DNA of 64,000 bases from Verrucomicrobiota bacterium (GTDB lineage Bacteria > Verrucomicrobiota > Verrucomicrobiia > CAIQCK01), in NCBI GenBank assembly GCA_016235595.1, contig JACRJX010000016.1, positions 62,001 to 126,000 of the forward strand, in the 5' to 3' direction. A program made the position numbers and the translations under genes. Shown piece after piece: positions 1-9,063 of the stretch (positions within the stretch are counted from its first letter, which is position 1; each line of letters starts with the position of its first letter). Below the pieces are notes generated by a model that saw only the letters and a list, made by a program, of their open reading frames with translations, did not search any database and was not told the DNA's origin.

Positions 1-375
1 GATCTCCAGCCGGACGCGGTGGATTACATCAACGCGCACGCTACCGCCACGCCGGCTGGCGACATCAGCGAATGCCGCGCCATCCGGCAGGTGTTTGCCG
101 GCGGCAGAGTCCCGTTCATCAGCAGCACCAAGAGCCTCACCGGCCACGGCTTGTCGTTGGCAGGCGCGATGGAGGCTGCCTTCTGCTGCCTCGCTTTACA
201 GGAGCGGTTCACGCCCGTCTCTGCGCACATCACCGAGTTGGATCCCGAATGCAAAGGGCTGCCGATCGTGACGCGTCCCATCGCCGACGCGCCGCGGATT
301 GCCCTGAGCAATTCCAGCGGCTTCGGCGGTTCCAACGTCTGCCTTGCCTTTCGGCGTTGGGAACATGGAGAGTGA
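1..375 (+). CDS. Beta-ketoacyl synthase (FabF/KAS II type), C-terminal part, cut by window edge
   Basis: The frame is open from base 1, so the gene begins upstream; 124 codons are visible. The NAHAT tract (His at visible residue 13) matches the first catalytic histidine of the condensing-enzyme NAHGT motif. The STKSLTGHG tract matches the conserved lysine and second catalytic histidine of KAS enzymes. The nucleophilic cysteine lies outside the window. Family role: decarboxylative Claisen condensation of an acyl-thioester with malonyl-ACP. The next gene, an SDR reductase, overlaps the end by 11 bases, so the pair is probably translationally coupled and could do condensation and then reduction in one lipid or polyketide pathway. 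Whether it serves housekeeping fatty acid synthesis or a dedicated pathway cannot be read from this fragment, but the neighbours favour a dedicated one. Confidence 0.85.
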   Translation, partial: DLQPDAVDYINAHATATPAGDISECRAIRQVFAGGRVPFISSTKSLTGHGLSLAGAMEAAFCCLALQERFTPVSAHITELDPECKGLPIVTRPIADAPRIALSNSSGFGGSNVCLAFRRWEHGE

Positions 376-1198
376 ACGTTTACAGACCGTGTTGCTGACC
401 GGCGCGAGTTCCGGCATCGGATTGGAAATTGCACGGTTGCTCGTTTCGCACGGCTGCGAAGTTTGGGGCACGTCGCGCGACCCCGCGCGCTTGCCGGAAG
501 TCCCGCGTTTTCATCCCGTGCGGATGGACCTGGCGGACGACGCATCCATCCGTGAAGGTTTCGCGCAGGCGCAGCGCGAATCGGGCGGGTTCGACGCGCT
601 CATCAACAACGCCGGCGCCGCTGTCTTCGGGCCGACCGCGTCGGTATCTGCCGAGCTGACGCGCGAGCAATTTCAAGTGCTTCTGCACGGTCCGCTCAAT
701 CTGGTTCGCCTCGCGCTGCCGACAATGCGCCTGCGTCCGCGTGGCATCATCATTAACATCAGCTCGCTCGCCGGCGCGTTTCCAATTCCCTACATGGCCG
801 CCTACAGCGCCGCCAAGGCTGCACTTAGCACGTACAGTCAGTGCTTGCGCCTCGAACTTGCCAATTCGTCGGTTCGCGTTGTGGACGTGCAGCCCGCCGA
901 CATCAACACGGCATTTCACACAGCCACCAAGCGCGTCGCGCCCGCAGAGGACAGCGCGAGTCAGGAAGCGGTTTGGGAAGTCCAGCGCAGCAATATGGCC
1001 GCCGCGCCGCCACCACAATGCGTGGCTGAAGCGGTCTGGCGTGCCATCAAATCTCCGAACCCGCCGCCGGTCATCAAGGTCGGCGGCTTCTTTCAGGCGA
1101 AGTTCGGTCCGTGGGCGGTGCGATTCATGCCGGTGCGATGGGTGGATCGGTTCTTGCGAGGGTACTACAAGATTCAAGGCGGGAGTCATGAGTCATGA
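365..1198 (+). CDS. Short-chain dehydrogenase/reductase (SDR)
   Basis: A 277-residue classical SDR. The nucleotide-binding TGASSGIG motif is at residues 12-19, the NNAG motif is near residue 80, and the catalytic YSAAK signature (Tyr-x-x-x-Lys) follows a conserved serine region. Family role: NAD(P)H-dependent reduction of a keto group or oxidation of an alcohol, here probably in the cytoplasm on a ketoacyl product of the preceding ketosynthase. The ATG at 365 was chosen because it places the Rossmann motif at the usual distance; a TTG at 344 is also in frame. The stop overlaps the next start (ATGA at 1195-1198). The C-terminal part beyond about residue 195 resembles that of 3-ketosphinganine-reductase-like and YqjQ/DltE-like SDRs only in general length, so the substrate is not assigned. 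Confidence 0.88.
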   Translation: MESERLQTVLLTGASSGIGLEIARLLVSHGCEVWGTSRDPARLPEVPRFHPVRMDLADDASIREGFAQAQRESGGFDALINNAGAAVFGPTASVSAELTREQFQVLLHGPLNLVRLALPTMRLRPRGIIINISSLAGAFPIPYMAAYSAAKAALSTYSQCLRLELANSSVRVVDVQPADINTAFHTATKRVAPAEDSASQEAVWEVQRSNMAAAPPPQCVAEAVWRAIKSPNPPPVIKVGGFFQAKFGPWAVRFMPVRWVDRFLRGYYKIQGGSHES

Positions 1199-2790
1199 AC
1201 GTATTGCTTGCAAACCCTGAGTTTCCACTCTCGTTCTGGAGTCTTCAGCGCACGCGTGCGATCATGGAGGTGAAGGCGGTAGTCGCACCGCTGGGACTTG
1301 CTACCGTGGCCGCGTTGCTGCCGTGCCAATGGAACCTGCGTATTGTGGACCTCAATGTCCAGCCGGTTACGGACGCCGACTGGAACTGGACGGAGATGAT
1401 CCTCATTACGGGGATGGTTGTCCAAAAGGACGGCCTATTGAGTCTCGTGCGGGAGGGCAAGGCCAGAGGCAAGATCGTGGCGGTTGGCGGACCTTATGCC
1501 ACGGCTGTTCCGGAACCGGTCCTCGAAGCCGGCGCGGATTATGTCGTTCGTGGCGAAGGCGAGAACCTCGTGCCCGAGTTTCTTGAGGCTCTAAAAACCG
1601 GAAACACGCGGCGGGTGTTCGAGTCCTCCGAGAAACCTCCAATAACGGCATCACCCGTGCCGCGTTTCGACCTGCTGCGTGTTGGCGACTACATTGCCAT
1701 GGCCATCCAGACCGCGCGTGGTTGTCCGTACGACTGCGAGTTCTGCGACGTCATCAGTCTCTTTGGACGCCAGATGCGATGCAAGACTGCCGATCAAGTC
1801 ATCCAGGAATTGGAGGCAGTCTACCGGACCGGATGGCGCGGCATCGTCTTTGTCAGCGACGATAATTTCATCGGTCACAAGGCCCACGCGCGTGCCGTCC
1901 TCGCCCAACTGATCCCGTGGATGGAAAGTCGGGGATATCCTTTCGATTTTTGGACGCAAGCGTCCGTGGATTTGGGCAGCGATCTGGAGATGATTGATCT
2001 CATGACGGCGGCCAACTTCTCCCATGTCCTCATTGGCGTGGAGTCGCCGGATGAGAGCGTGCTCGAACTCAACCGAAAGCACCAGAACATCCGCCATCCG
2101 CTTATGGAATCGTTGCGATTCATCAACAAGCATGGGCTTTCCGTCATCGCTAGTTTCGTGCTTGGTTTTGACAACGAACGGCCCGGCGCGGGCCGCCGCA
2201 TCTGCGAGTTTGTCGAGGCTGCGGGCGTGCCGCTCGCGGTGCTCAACATCCTTCAGGTGATGCCGAACACCCGGCTCTGGAACCGGCTGGAGCGGGAGGG
2301 CCGGCTGTTCAAGGAGCGAACCAGCGGACAAACAACCGGCGGCCAGTTGAATTACGTCCCGACCCGGCCTGAGACTGAGATTATGGAGGAGTTTGCCGAT
2401 GCGTGGAATTGCCTCTACAAACCTTCCCGTTGTCTCGCCCGTGCTTTTCGCGCTTGTCTGGAGATGCGCCCCACGCGCCGCGCCATGGCTGCAGCCCGCG
2501 GCGAAAAGTTGCCACCTCAGAAAGGCGTCAGCAAGGCAACGTGGGCGGACACATTTCGTTCGCTGCGCCGGTTCCTGAGATTGGTGGTGGCGCAGGGGAT
2601 CGTGCCGCCGTTGTCGTTCCAGTTCTGGGGCCAGTTGGTTGCGGTGAGGAAAAGCAATCCCAGTCGCTTGATCAGGTATCTTAACCACTGCAGTTTTGGC
2701 GAGAACATGTCCCATCTCGGGGCCACGATGTTCCGAAAAACTGCCGCTGTTGAAACGGAGTCGGCGCGGAAGACGCCGCAGTTGGGATGA
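1195..2790 (+). CDS. B12-binding-domain radical SAM protein (DUF4070 type)
   Basis: A 531-residue protein. The N-terminal ~140 residues form a cobalamin-binding-like Rossmann domain (VGGPYAT, then VRGEGE). The radical SAM cluster motif CxxxCxxC is at Cys177, Cys181 and Cys184 (RGCPYDCEFC). The following text (WTQASVDL, LIGVESPDESVLE, then the region after about residue 330) fits the DUF4070 subfamily, which includes the hopanoid C-2 methylase HpnP and relatives. Such enzymes often use methylcobalamin and SAM to methylate unactivated carbons, but not every member is a methylase. The canonical DxHxxG cobalamin loop is not obvious, as in HpnP-like proteins. Start and stop overlap both neighbours by 4 bases, so it belongs to the ketosynthase-SDR-glycosyltransferase unit. 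A lipid or isoprenoid substrate is inferred from context. Confidence 0.85.
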   Translation: MNVLLANPEFPLSFWSLQRTRAIMEVKAVVAPLGLATVAALLPCQWNLRIVDLNVQPVTDADWNWTEMILITGMVVQKDGLLSLVREGKARGKIVAVGGPYATAVPEPVLEAGADYVVRGEGENLVPEFLEALKTGNTRRVFESSEKPPITASPVPRFDLLRVGDYIAMAIQTARGCPYDCEFCDVISLFGRQMRCKTADQVIQELEAVYRTGWRGIVFVSDDNFIGHKAHARAVLAQLIPWMESRGYPFDFWTQASVDLGSDLEMIDLMTAANFSHVLIGVESPDESVLELNRKHQNIRHPLMESLRFINKHGLSVIASFVLGFDNERPGAGRRICEFVEAAGVPLAVLNILQVMPNTRLWNRLEREGRLFKERTSGQTTGGQLNYVPTRPETEIMEEFADAWNCLYKPSRCLARAFRACLEMRPTRRAMAAARGEKLPPQKGVSKATWADTFRSLRRFLRLVVAQGIVPPLSFQFWGQLVAVRKSNPSRLIRYLNHCSFGENMSHLGATMFRKTAAVETESARKTPQLG

Positions 2791-4571
2791 AGGCCGATTC
2801 TTCTCAACGCAGCACCGCAAGGGCCGGGCCGGGCTGGTCGCCACAGGAGTTTTGCTTTGACGAACTGGACATTTACTCTGCTTGCATTCCGTATCGCCCG
2901 GCACGGGTGGAATTGCCAGCGGCCGCGTGGGGGAAGACGATCCGTATCGAGGGCCGGTTGTTGGAGGGCGATTTGCCTTACAAGCCACGCTGGGAACCTC
3001 CGGCTCAGGTGTGCTCTTTTGAAAAGCGGTGGCAGGCGGTGTTTCGCGCGCTGGGCATGACTCGGCTCAAGGAGCGTATGGATGCGTGGGTGGCGCGGTG
3101 GCCGAGGATTTCGAGAGTGCCAGCGGTGGAGGTGACACTCAACGGCGAGAGGTTGTTGCGACACACGCCATCACAGCCGGGGTTCGTGGTGGAGGCGGCG
3201 CTGCCGCCACAGCCGGAGGGCAATGGATCTTTCCGGATTGGGTTTCGCTTGAGACGCGTGGTTGTTGCGGAGGCGCTCGGGCAGATCGCGTGGTCGCTTC
3301 TTGCGATGCCGATGCCGCTGGCGCTCTGGAGGAGAATGCGCGACTGGCAGTTTCGCAGCCTGCAGCACCGCCGATTGCGTCTGGTCATGGTTTCGGTGGA
3401 CGGCGAGTTGATCCTCGATTTTCGCGAACACTCTGCCGCCCCGGGGCCGAATCTCAAGAAGATCGCCCGGCCTGGTTTGAACATCGTGGGACATTTCCTA
3501 TCGGAGCACAGCATGGGCGACGCGGCGCGCGGCTCGGTGCGCGCGACGGACGCGGCTGGCGTGCCCACGTGCTTGGTGCGCCTGCGCATCCCGCTGACGA
3601 GCCGCCAAGGCGATGTGACGGTGAAAACGAGGTTATCGGAGACGATGACGTATCCGGTGAGCTTGTATCACATCAACGTGCGCGAGGCGGAGGAGATCGA
3701 GCAACATCACGGCGCCGGTTGGATGAGCGGTCGTTACAACATCGCTTACTGGGCGTGGGAGACGTGCGAGTTCCCCGAACACTGGGTGCAGTACGCCCGG
3801 TGCTTCGACGAGATTTGGAGTCCTTCGCATTTCGCCGCGGAAGCGATCCAGAAACGCGTGCCGGTGCCGGTGCTGACCATGCCGCACGTGATTGAGTTTC
3901 CGCCGCCGGCTGGCACGAAGTTCCGGGCGAAGTTTGGGTTGCCGGAGCGCCTGTTTCTGTTCCTGTTTGTGTTCGATCTGAACTCGCTGGCCGCGCGCAA
4001 GAATCCGGAGGCGGTGGTGGAGGCTTTCCGACGCGTCGTCGCGAAAAATCCGGCGACAGGACTGGTTCTCAAGACCCACAATGCGTCGCGAAACGCCGTG
4101 GATATGCAGCGACTGCGCGAGCGGTTCGCCGGGTTGCCGAATGTGTTTCTGATGGATCGCACGCTGGCCCGGGACGAAGTCTATGAGTTGATGGCCTGCT
4201 GTGACGCGTTCGTGTCACTGCACCACGCGGAAGGCTTCGGTCTTTGCGTGGCGGAGGCGATGTTCCTGGGCAAGCCGGCGGTCAGCACCGACTGGTCGGC
4301 GACTGCCGAATATGTGACACCGCAGAATGGTTTCCCCGTGCGCTATCGGCTCGTGCGGCTGGAACATCATATTGACGAATACGTCCGGGGCACCGAGTGG
4401 GCTGAGCCGGACGTGGAGCATGCCGCATCGTGCATGGAGAGACTCGCCGCCGACCCGTGGTTGTGCGCCGCCCTCGGCGCGCAGGCCGCCCGCGATATGC
4501 GGGAGCGTTTCAGCGCCGCAGCGGTCGGACGTCGTTACGCTCAGCGGCTGGAGAGCGTTCTGTTTTGGTAA
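2787..4571 (+). CDS. Family 4-like glycosyltransferase with N-terminal extension
   Basis: A 594-residue protein. The C-terminal half (from about residue 310) is a GT-B glycosyltransferase group 1 domain. The EGFGLCVAEAM tract carries the E-x7-E signature of retaining GT4 enzymes, followed by GKPAVSTDWS. The N-terminal ~280 residues are not a recognised catalytic domain; they are rich in beta-type sequence and contain a hydrophobic stretch (QIAWSLLAMPMPLALW), so could be an accessory or membrane-attached module. It starts on an ATGA overlap with the radical SAM gene and is followed 24 bases later by a GT2 gene. The likely job is transfer of a hexose from a nucleotide sugar to a lipid or glycan acceptor at the cytoplasmic face of the membrane; donor and acceptor are unknown. 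Confidence 0.82.
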   Translation: MKADSSQRSTARAGPGWSPQEFCFDELDIYSACIPYRPARVELPAAAWGKTIRIEGRLLEGDLPYKPRWEPPAQVCSFEKRWQAVFRALGMTRLKERMDAWVARWPRISRVPAVEVTLNGERLLRHTPSQPGFVVEAALPPQPEGNGSFRIGFRLRRVVVAEALGQIAWSLLAMPMPLALWRRMRDWQFRSLQHRRLRLVMVSVDGELILDFREHSAAPGPNLKKIARPGLNIVGHFLSEHSMGDAARGSVRATDAAGVPTCLVRLRIPLTSRQGDVTVKTRLSETMTYPVSLYHINVREAEEIEQHHGAGWMSGRYNIAYWAWETCEFPEHWVQYARCFDEIWSPSHFAAEAIQKRVPVPVLTMPHVIEFPPPAGTKFRAKFGLPERLFLFLFVFDLNSLAARKNPEAVVEAFRRVVAKNPATGLVLKTHNASRNAVDMQRLRERFAGLPNVFLMDRTLARDEVYELMACCDAFVSLHHAEGFGLCVAEAMFLGKPAVSTDWSATAEYVTPQNGFPVRYRLVRLEHHIDEYVRGTEWAEPDVEHAASCMERLAADPWLCAALGAQAARDMRERFSAAAVGRRYAQRLESVLFW

Positions 4572-4595
4572 GCCGAAGAGGCTGACGATTGATTT

Positions 4596-5729
4596 ATGCC
4601 AGCTGTTTCCATGGTGGTTTGCCTGTATCGGGAGCGGGATTTCCTCTCCCGACTGCTGGCTCGTGCGGAAGGCTGTTACGACGATCTTGTTGTGGTCCAC
4701 GACGGGCCGGATCTCGACGATGTCCGCTCGCTGGTGGAGGCGCACGGTGGACGTTTCTTCGAGAGGCCGCGGCGGTTTATTGGCGACGAGCACTTCATCT
4801 TTGCCTGGCGGCAAGCCCGGCACGACTGGATGTTTCGTCTCGATGCGGACGAGTTTCCAGGTCCTGAGCTGGCAGAATGGCTTCGGAAATTTCGTACTGC
4901 GCCGGAGCCGGCGGTTGACACAAGCGGGTTTGAGTTTGTCTTCCCCCTCTGGGACGGCTCGGCGCAGGCAACCTCGCGCTGGCCTTATCGGACGGCACTC
5001 ATCCACCGCCAGCGTATCCGCTTTATTGGATTGACAGAACAGTGGCTTATTCCGGACAGAAGATGGGAGCGCGTGCCGTGCGTTCTTTGCCACCAGCCTG
5101 GCAACAAGAACTACGGTGTGGAATACCTGATGCGCATGACCAAGCGCAAACGCTGGCTCTATGCCACTGTGCTGGGTTTGATGCGCCCGCCGTCCGCGCT
5201 GGACTGTTGGCGTTGGAAAGAGCCGGGTTGGCCCGGAAAGTGGGAGGTGGTTCGCCGGCATCCGCTGCGCACGGCGCTGATCCGGTTGTTCAGATCGTTT
5301 TTGGGGAATGCCTGCGAGATGATTCAAAGCGGTGAACCTTTCAAACCGCTGCTGTTGACGCACTATCCGCTTCACCACTGGATCACGTGCATGGCCTTTC
5401 GCGCCGTCCGTAAGGAATGGATGCACGTGCAGTCGCTCGGTTTGGAGCCAGGCGGCATGGTGGAGCGGGGCGACAGTCCACAACGTGTCTTCATTCTCGA
5501 CGATCCGGACGCGGATGCGAAGTGGGAAGCCGCACGGCGTTCGGGCGATGGTTGCTGGATTGTCTCCAAGGACGCGCCTCCAAACGACGCGCGGCGGATC
5601 AGTGAGTTGCGTGCGCGAGTGCTGATGAGGTTGGATGATCTTCTGATTCATTCCCCCAATCAAATTGCCTGGGCGGAGGAGTTCCTCTGCCGAAATCTGG
5701 TTTGCGAAGACAAGCCACCTGTCGGCTAG
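4596..5729 (+). CDS. Family 2-like glycosyltransferase
   Basis: A 377-residue protein. The N-terminus (AVSMVVCLYRERDFL, then LVVVHDGPDLDDV) has the nucleotide-sugar-binding pattern of GT-A/GT2 enzymes. The metal-binding DxD-type motif appears as DADE at residues 83-86 (FRLDADEFPG). The C-terminal ~200 residues contain arginine-rich and hydrophobic patches but no clear membrane-spanning set. Start ATG at 4596 is the first that keeps the GT2 core; the Shine-Dalgarno signal is weak (AGAGG about 15 bases upstream). It is in the same direction as, and closely follows, the GT4 gene, so the two probably act in sequence on the same glycolipid. Confidence 0.8.
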   Translation: MPAVSMVVCLYRERDFLSRLLARAEGCYDDLVVVHDGPDLDDVRSLVEAHGGRFFERPRRFIGDEHFIFAWRQARHDWMFRLDADEFPGPELAEWLRKFRTAPEPAVDTSGFEFVFPLWDGSAQATSRWPYRTALIHRQRIRFIGLTEQWLIPDRRWERVPCVLCHQPGNKNYGVEYLMRMTKRKRWLYATVLGLMRPPSALDCWRWKEPGWPGKWEVVRRHPLRTALIRLFRSFLGNACEMIQSGEPFKPLLLTHYPLHHWITCMAFRAVRKEWMHVQSLGLEPGGMVERGDSPQRVFILDDPDADAKWEAARRSGDGCWIVSKDAPPNDARRISELRARVLMRLDDLLIHSPNQIAWAEEFLCRNLVCEDKPPVG

Positions 5730-5762
5730 AAACGACTACGGAAATTCCATGAAGCACGTTGC

Positions 5763-5785
5763 GCGGGCAGACCACCTATGCCCGC
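5763..5785 (+). other. GC-rich inverted repeat between two glycosyltransferase genes
   Basis: GCGGGCA at 5763-5769 is perfectly complementary to TGCCCGC at 5779-5785, with a 9-base loop. An alternative pairing of ACCAC (5771-5775) with GTGGT (5788-5792) would exclude it. There is no T-run, so it is not a classical intrinsic terminator. It could be an attenuator or RNA-stability hairpin, or chance in GC-rich DNA. Confidence 0.35.
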
Positions 5786-5920
5786 ATGTGGTGGCATGTC
5801 GCCGGCGCTGCGGGTCGGAATGAGGAGGGGCATGGTTTGAAGTTGTTTCGCTTGGAACGCTATGATTACACTCCGTTGCAAACGCGGCACGAAAACGGTG
5901 AGTTGGACGACGAACTGTAA
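5786..5920 (+). CDS. Possible 44-residue small protein or gene remnant
   Basis: An open frame from ATG 5786 to TAA 5918-5920 encodes 44 residues. The last 27 have a natural-looking charged composition and end in ENGELDDEL. Within it, a TTG at 5837 follows a strong Shine-Dalgarno-like GGAGGGG at 5824-5830 with a 6-base gap, so a 27-residue product from that start is possible. The frame has no stop back to 5753. No family is recognised. It may be a small gene in the 199-base gap between two glycosyltransferase genes, or the 3' remnant of a lost gene. Confidence 0.3.
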   Translation: MWWHVAGAAGRNEEGHGLKLFRLERYDYTPLQTRHENGELDDEL

Positions 5921-5928
5921 ACGGATCT

Positions 5929-7008
5929 ATGGCGCGAGTGCTTTATGGGGTGATGACAGCCACGAACGGGCATATATCCCGCGCGCTAGCGATCGTCCGG
6001 CGTCTGCCCGAACATCAGTTCTTCTTCTTCGGCGGTGAGCGGCTCCGCGAGGCGATTGGCGATGCGTATCCGATGATGACCGTGCCGGTGCTTGACACCA
6101 TCCGCCGGCGCAACCGGATTCGCGTCACTGCGACGTGTTTTCAAGGCATCGGCAATCTTGCGCGCACCCCGCGCGTGTGCCGCCAGATTCGCGATATAAT
6201 CGAGCAATGGCAGCCGCACGCCGCGATCACGGACCGCGAGTTCTATCTGCCGCTTGCCGCCCGCGCCGCCGGTCTCTGTTGTCTGTCCATCGACCACCAG
6301 CATATCGTAAGTGCGTGTCACTATCCGGTGCCCGCTTCACAGTGGGTTCACCGGGCGCTTTTTTTGGCGAGCCTGCGCGCGCTCTACGAGTTTGCCGATC
6401 GGAACATGGTTGTCTCGTTCTTCCATCCGCCGCTGAGGCCGGGTGGGACGAACGAACTGTTGCCGCCAGTCTTGCGGTCGGAAGTTGCGGATGTTTCTGC
6501 CGGCACAGGCAAACACGTGTTGGTTTATCAGACGACTCCAACCTTCACGCCATTGATTGACGCAGTCCGGCAGTTGGCGCGACCGGTGATCGTATACGGA
6601 TTTCGGGACAGCCAGGCTGTGGATGGAAATCTCACCTTCAAGCCATTTGACCGTCGCACCATCCTCGAAGACCTCGCCCATTGCGCCTACGCAGTGGTGA
6701 ACGGCGGCCACAATCTCCTTTGCGAGGCATTCTACTTCCACAAGCCGGTGTTTTGCTTTCCCGTTGCCGGGGATTTCGAACAGTTTCTCAACGCGTGGCA
6801 CGTTCGCGATCTTGGTTTCGGCGATTTCTCCATGAGCGCCGCGCCGTCGCCCGACCTGTTCCGGCGCTTCGAACTGCGCTTGGAGGATTATCGCGCCAAT
6901 ATCAGCCGCCGGTTCACGGACGGCACGCCTGTTGCCATCGAGCGTGTTCGACAGTGGATACAGCGATGCGTTGCAGAGCCCGACAGTGCGCCGACTGGGG
7001 GCTTGTAA
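5929..7008 (+). CDS. UDP-glycosyltransferase-like protein (MJ1255/GT28-like)
   Basis: A 359-residue GT-B protein. The N-terminus (VLYGVMTATNGHISRAL) has the glycine/histidine loop of UDP-glucuronosyltransferase/MurG-like enzymes of the MJ1255 type. The C-terminal donor-binding region contains VNGGHNLLCEAF (GGHNxxCE) and the following KPVFCFP, as in GT1/GT28 proteins. Family role: transfer of a sugar from a UDP-sugar to a small lipid or glycan acceptor. The ATG at 5929 opens the domain directly, with only a weak GGAT ahead. It lies between the GT2 gene and a radical SAM gene on the same strand and adds a third glycosyltransferase to the cluster. Acceptor unknown. Confidence 0.8.
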   Translation: MARVLYGVMTATNGHISRALAIVRRLPEHQFFFFGGERLREAIGDAYPMMTVPVLDTIRRRNRIRVTATCFQGIGNLARTPRVCRQIRDIIEQWQPHAAITDREFYLPLAARAAGLCCLSIDHQHIVSACHYPVPASQWVHRALFLASLRALYEFADRNMVVSFFHPPLRPGGTNELLPPVLRSEVADVSAGTGKHVLVYQTTPTFTPLIDAVRQLARPVIVYGFRDSQAVDGNLTFKPFDRRTILEDLAHCAYAVVNGGHNLLCEAFYFHKPVFCFPVAGDFEQFLNAWHVRDLGFGDFSMSAAPSPDLFRRFELRLEDYRANISRRFTDGTPVAIERVRQWIQRCVAEPDSAPTGGL

Positions 7009-7041
7009 GGATAATCAATTAGCATAACATGGGTCTCACGC

Positions 7042-8262
7042 ATGACACGGCCCAAACGAAGCAGTGTCGGAATCGGAGTTGTGGCGAAGAACTTCTGCCG
7101 CATGGCACCGCATTTCTGGATCAACCGCAAGTTGGCTGCGCTGGAGTTCGATAAACGGTTGTTCAACCTTTTTAGCCCCCTGCATCGCAATGGCCGGGCT
7201 GGAAAGATCCGCCAGGTCAGCTTCCGAATCACTGACGTGTGCAATCTGCGCTGTCACACCTGCGGCCAGTGGGGCGACCGCGGCTATCTTCGAGACGAGA
7301 GCCTGAGGCAACTCAAGGATAAGGAGGTTTCAACCGAGCGCTATCTGGAGTTGATGAAGGACTTGGTGCAACACGGTCATCGGCCGGTGGTCTATTTCTG
7401 GGGCGGCGAGCCGATGCTCTACAAAGGCATCCTCGACCTGATTGCGGGCGCGGCGGCGCTGGGTCTGCCGCCATCCATCGCCACCAACGGTTCACGCATC
7501 GCCGCTTCGGCGCAACAGTTGGTCGAGGCACCGCTGTTTCTCTTGCAGGTCTCGATTGACGGCCATTGCGCCGAGCTGCACAACCGGATGCGCCCTTCGC
7601 CGGGCAGCGGCGACAACTTTGGCGACATCGTGCGCGGCCTGGATGCGGTGCGCGAAGCGAGAGGCAGGAACGGCCGTGGCCTGCCCATGATCGCTTCGCT
7701 GACGACGATTTCGGAGGGCAACCTCAAACACCTCGGTGACATCTACGACGCGTTCCGGGACAAGGTGGACCTGTTTGTGTTCTATCTCTCGTGGTGGATA
7801 GACAAGGAAAGTGCGGCGGCACACGAGCAGGATTTTCTGCGGCGGTTCGGTTTCGTGCCGACGCGGCATCGCGGCTGGGATGGTGATTGGAAATCGGCGG
7901 ACCACGGCGAACTGGATCGCCAGATCAAGGACCTGCTCGCCAAATCGAAGCCGTGGTCGGCGCCGCCGGTGATCATGATCCCGCCGATCACGGGCCGGGA
8001 GAACTTGAAGGTTTATTATACGAATCATGCCGAGCGGTTCGGCTACGACCAATGCGCCTCGATTTACCAGGTCGTCGAGGTCAACAGCAACGGCGACGTT
8101 TCTCCGTGCCGCGACTACCACGACTACGTGGTTGGCAACGTCAAGAACACCACCATCACTGATCTGTGGAACACGGAGACTTACCGGAAATTCCGGTGCA
8201 GCATAAGCCGGGATGGCCTGATGCCGGTCTGTACGCGCTGTTGTGGGCTCATGGGCTACTGA
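7042..8262 (+). CDS. Radical SAM protein with SPASM-like C-terminus
   Basis: A 406-residue protein. The 4Fe-4S motif CNLRCHTC gives CxxxCxxC at Cys67, Cys71 and Cys74. WGGEPMLYKG follows, the GGE motif that binds the SAM amino group. The C-terminus has a cysteine-rich SPASM-type region: DQCASIY, VSPCRDYHD, then MPVCTRCCG near residues 400-404, preceded by LWNTETYRKFR, typical of SPASM proteins. Such enzymes modify peptides, tRNA or small molecules; a subset act in lipid, sugar or cofactor pathways. Position 9 bases before a PlsC-like gene suggests a shared pathway. Substrate unknown. Confidence 0.85.
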   Translation: MTRPKRSSVGIGVVAKNFCRMAPHFWINRKLAALEFDKRLFNLFSPLHRNGRAGKIRQVSFRITDVCNLRCHTCGQWGDRGYLRDESLRQLKDKEVSTERYLELMKDLVQHGHRPVVYFWGGEPMLYKGILDLIAGAAALGLPPSIATNGSRIAASAQQLVEAPLFLLQVSIDGHCAELHNRMRPSPGSGDNFGDIVRGLDAVREARGRNGRGLPMIASLTTISEGNLKHLGDIYDAFRDKVDLFVFYLSWWIDKESAAAHEQDFLRRFGFVPTRHRGWDGDWKSADHGELDRQIKDLLAKSKPWSAPPVIMIPPITGRENLKVYYTNHAERFGYDQCASIYQVVEVNSNGDVSPCRDYHDYVVGNVKNTTITDLWNTETYRKFRCSISRDGLMPVCTRCCGLMGY

Positions 8263-8271
8263 CGAGGGAAT

Positions 8272-9063
8272 ATGGACAACCGTTATAAGGTTGTGAATCC
8301 GCGCTATGCGCCGTCACGGTTTTGGCGAGCGTTTGTGTGTTCGCGCATGGTACAACGCGTTTTTGTGCGGGTGTTCAGACGATTGTTCGGCCTGCATATT
8401 CGCAACCTGGACCGGGTGCCGTTTCCCGGCACTTACATTTTTTCCGCCAATCACGGCTCGCACTACGACCTGTTTTTAGCGCTCGCAGCCGTTCACATTG
8501 CCACGGGCAAGATTGCCGTCTCCACAGTCTGGGACGGCGCGTACAGCATTCCGATCATCGGTGGCATCCTCAAGGCGGTGCCGTGCATTGCCGTGGACAC
8601 GCGGCCAGGCCAGAACGCCGCGCGCAGGAAGGCACTGCGTGAGATGGCTGCCCACTTGCGCGCCGGGCGCAGTTTGATCATAGGCAGCGAGGGTGAGCGC
8701 CGGGACGAACTTGGCGAATTTGAAGGCGGCGCGGCGCTGTTGTCTTTGCTCACCCACGTGAAGGTGGTGCCGGTCAGCGTGCGCGGCGTGCAGGAACTGT
8801 TTCGCGACCTGTCATGGCCGAACCGGTATCGGGGAAACGTGGAGATTGTCCTGCACGCGCCGCTCGACCCGGTGGAGTTCGAGGCTGCCGGTGGCTCGCG
8901 CAAGGAGGTTGTCGCGCGGTTAACCCGTGCGATCCGCGACGGTGTGGCGGCCGATGTGGATTACGCCGTAGGCAATGCGTCTGTGAAATCACAGCCGGAA
9001 AAGAACGCGGTGGTTCACGGAAACAGATGCAACCTATCGGATGGCACTGGCGCCAACGATTAG
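8272..9063 (+). CDS. 1-acyl-glycerol-3-phosphate acyltransferase-like (PlsC family)
   Basis: A 263-residue protein. The catalytic H-x4-D motif is NHGSHYD (His61, Asp66), and the acceptor-binding block is GSEGERRDELGEFEGG, matching the EGTRS-type motif. A good ribosome site (GAGGGA) precedes ATG 8272. Family role: transfer of an acyl chain to a hydroxyl group of a phospholipid precursor or other lipid at the inner membrane. In this cluster it could add the acyl group to the product of the ketosynthase/oxoamine synthase enzymes. The gene converges on the oxoamine synthase gene and the two stop codons overlap by 4 bases (9060-9063). Confidence 0.87.
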   Translation: MDNRYKVVNPRYAPSRFWRAFVCSRMVQRVFVRVFRRLFGLHIRNLDRVPFPGTYIFSANHGSHYDLFLALAAVHIATGKIAVSTVWDGAYSIPIIGGILKAVPCIAVDTRPGQNAARRKALREMAAHLRAGRSLIIGSEGERRDELGEFEGGAALLSLLTHVKVVPVSVRGVQELFRDLSWPNRYRGNVEIVLHAPLDPVEFEAAGGSRKEVVARLTRAIRDGVAADVDYAVGNASVKSQPEKNAVVHGNRCNLSDGTGAND

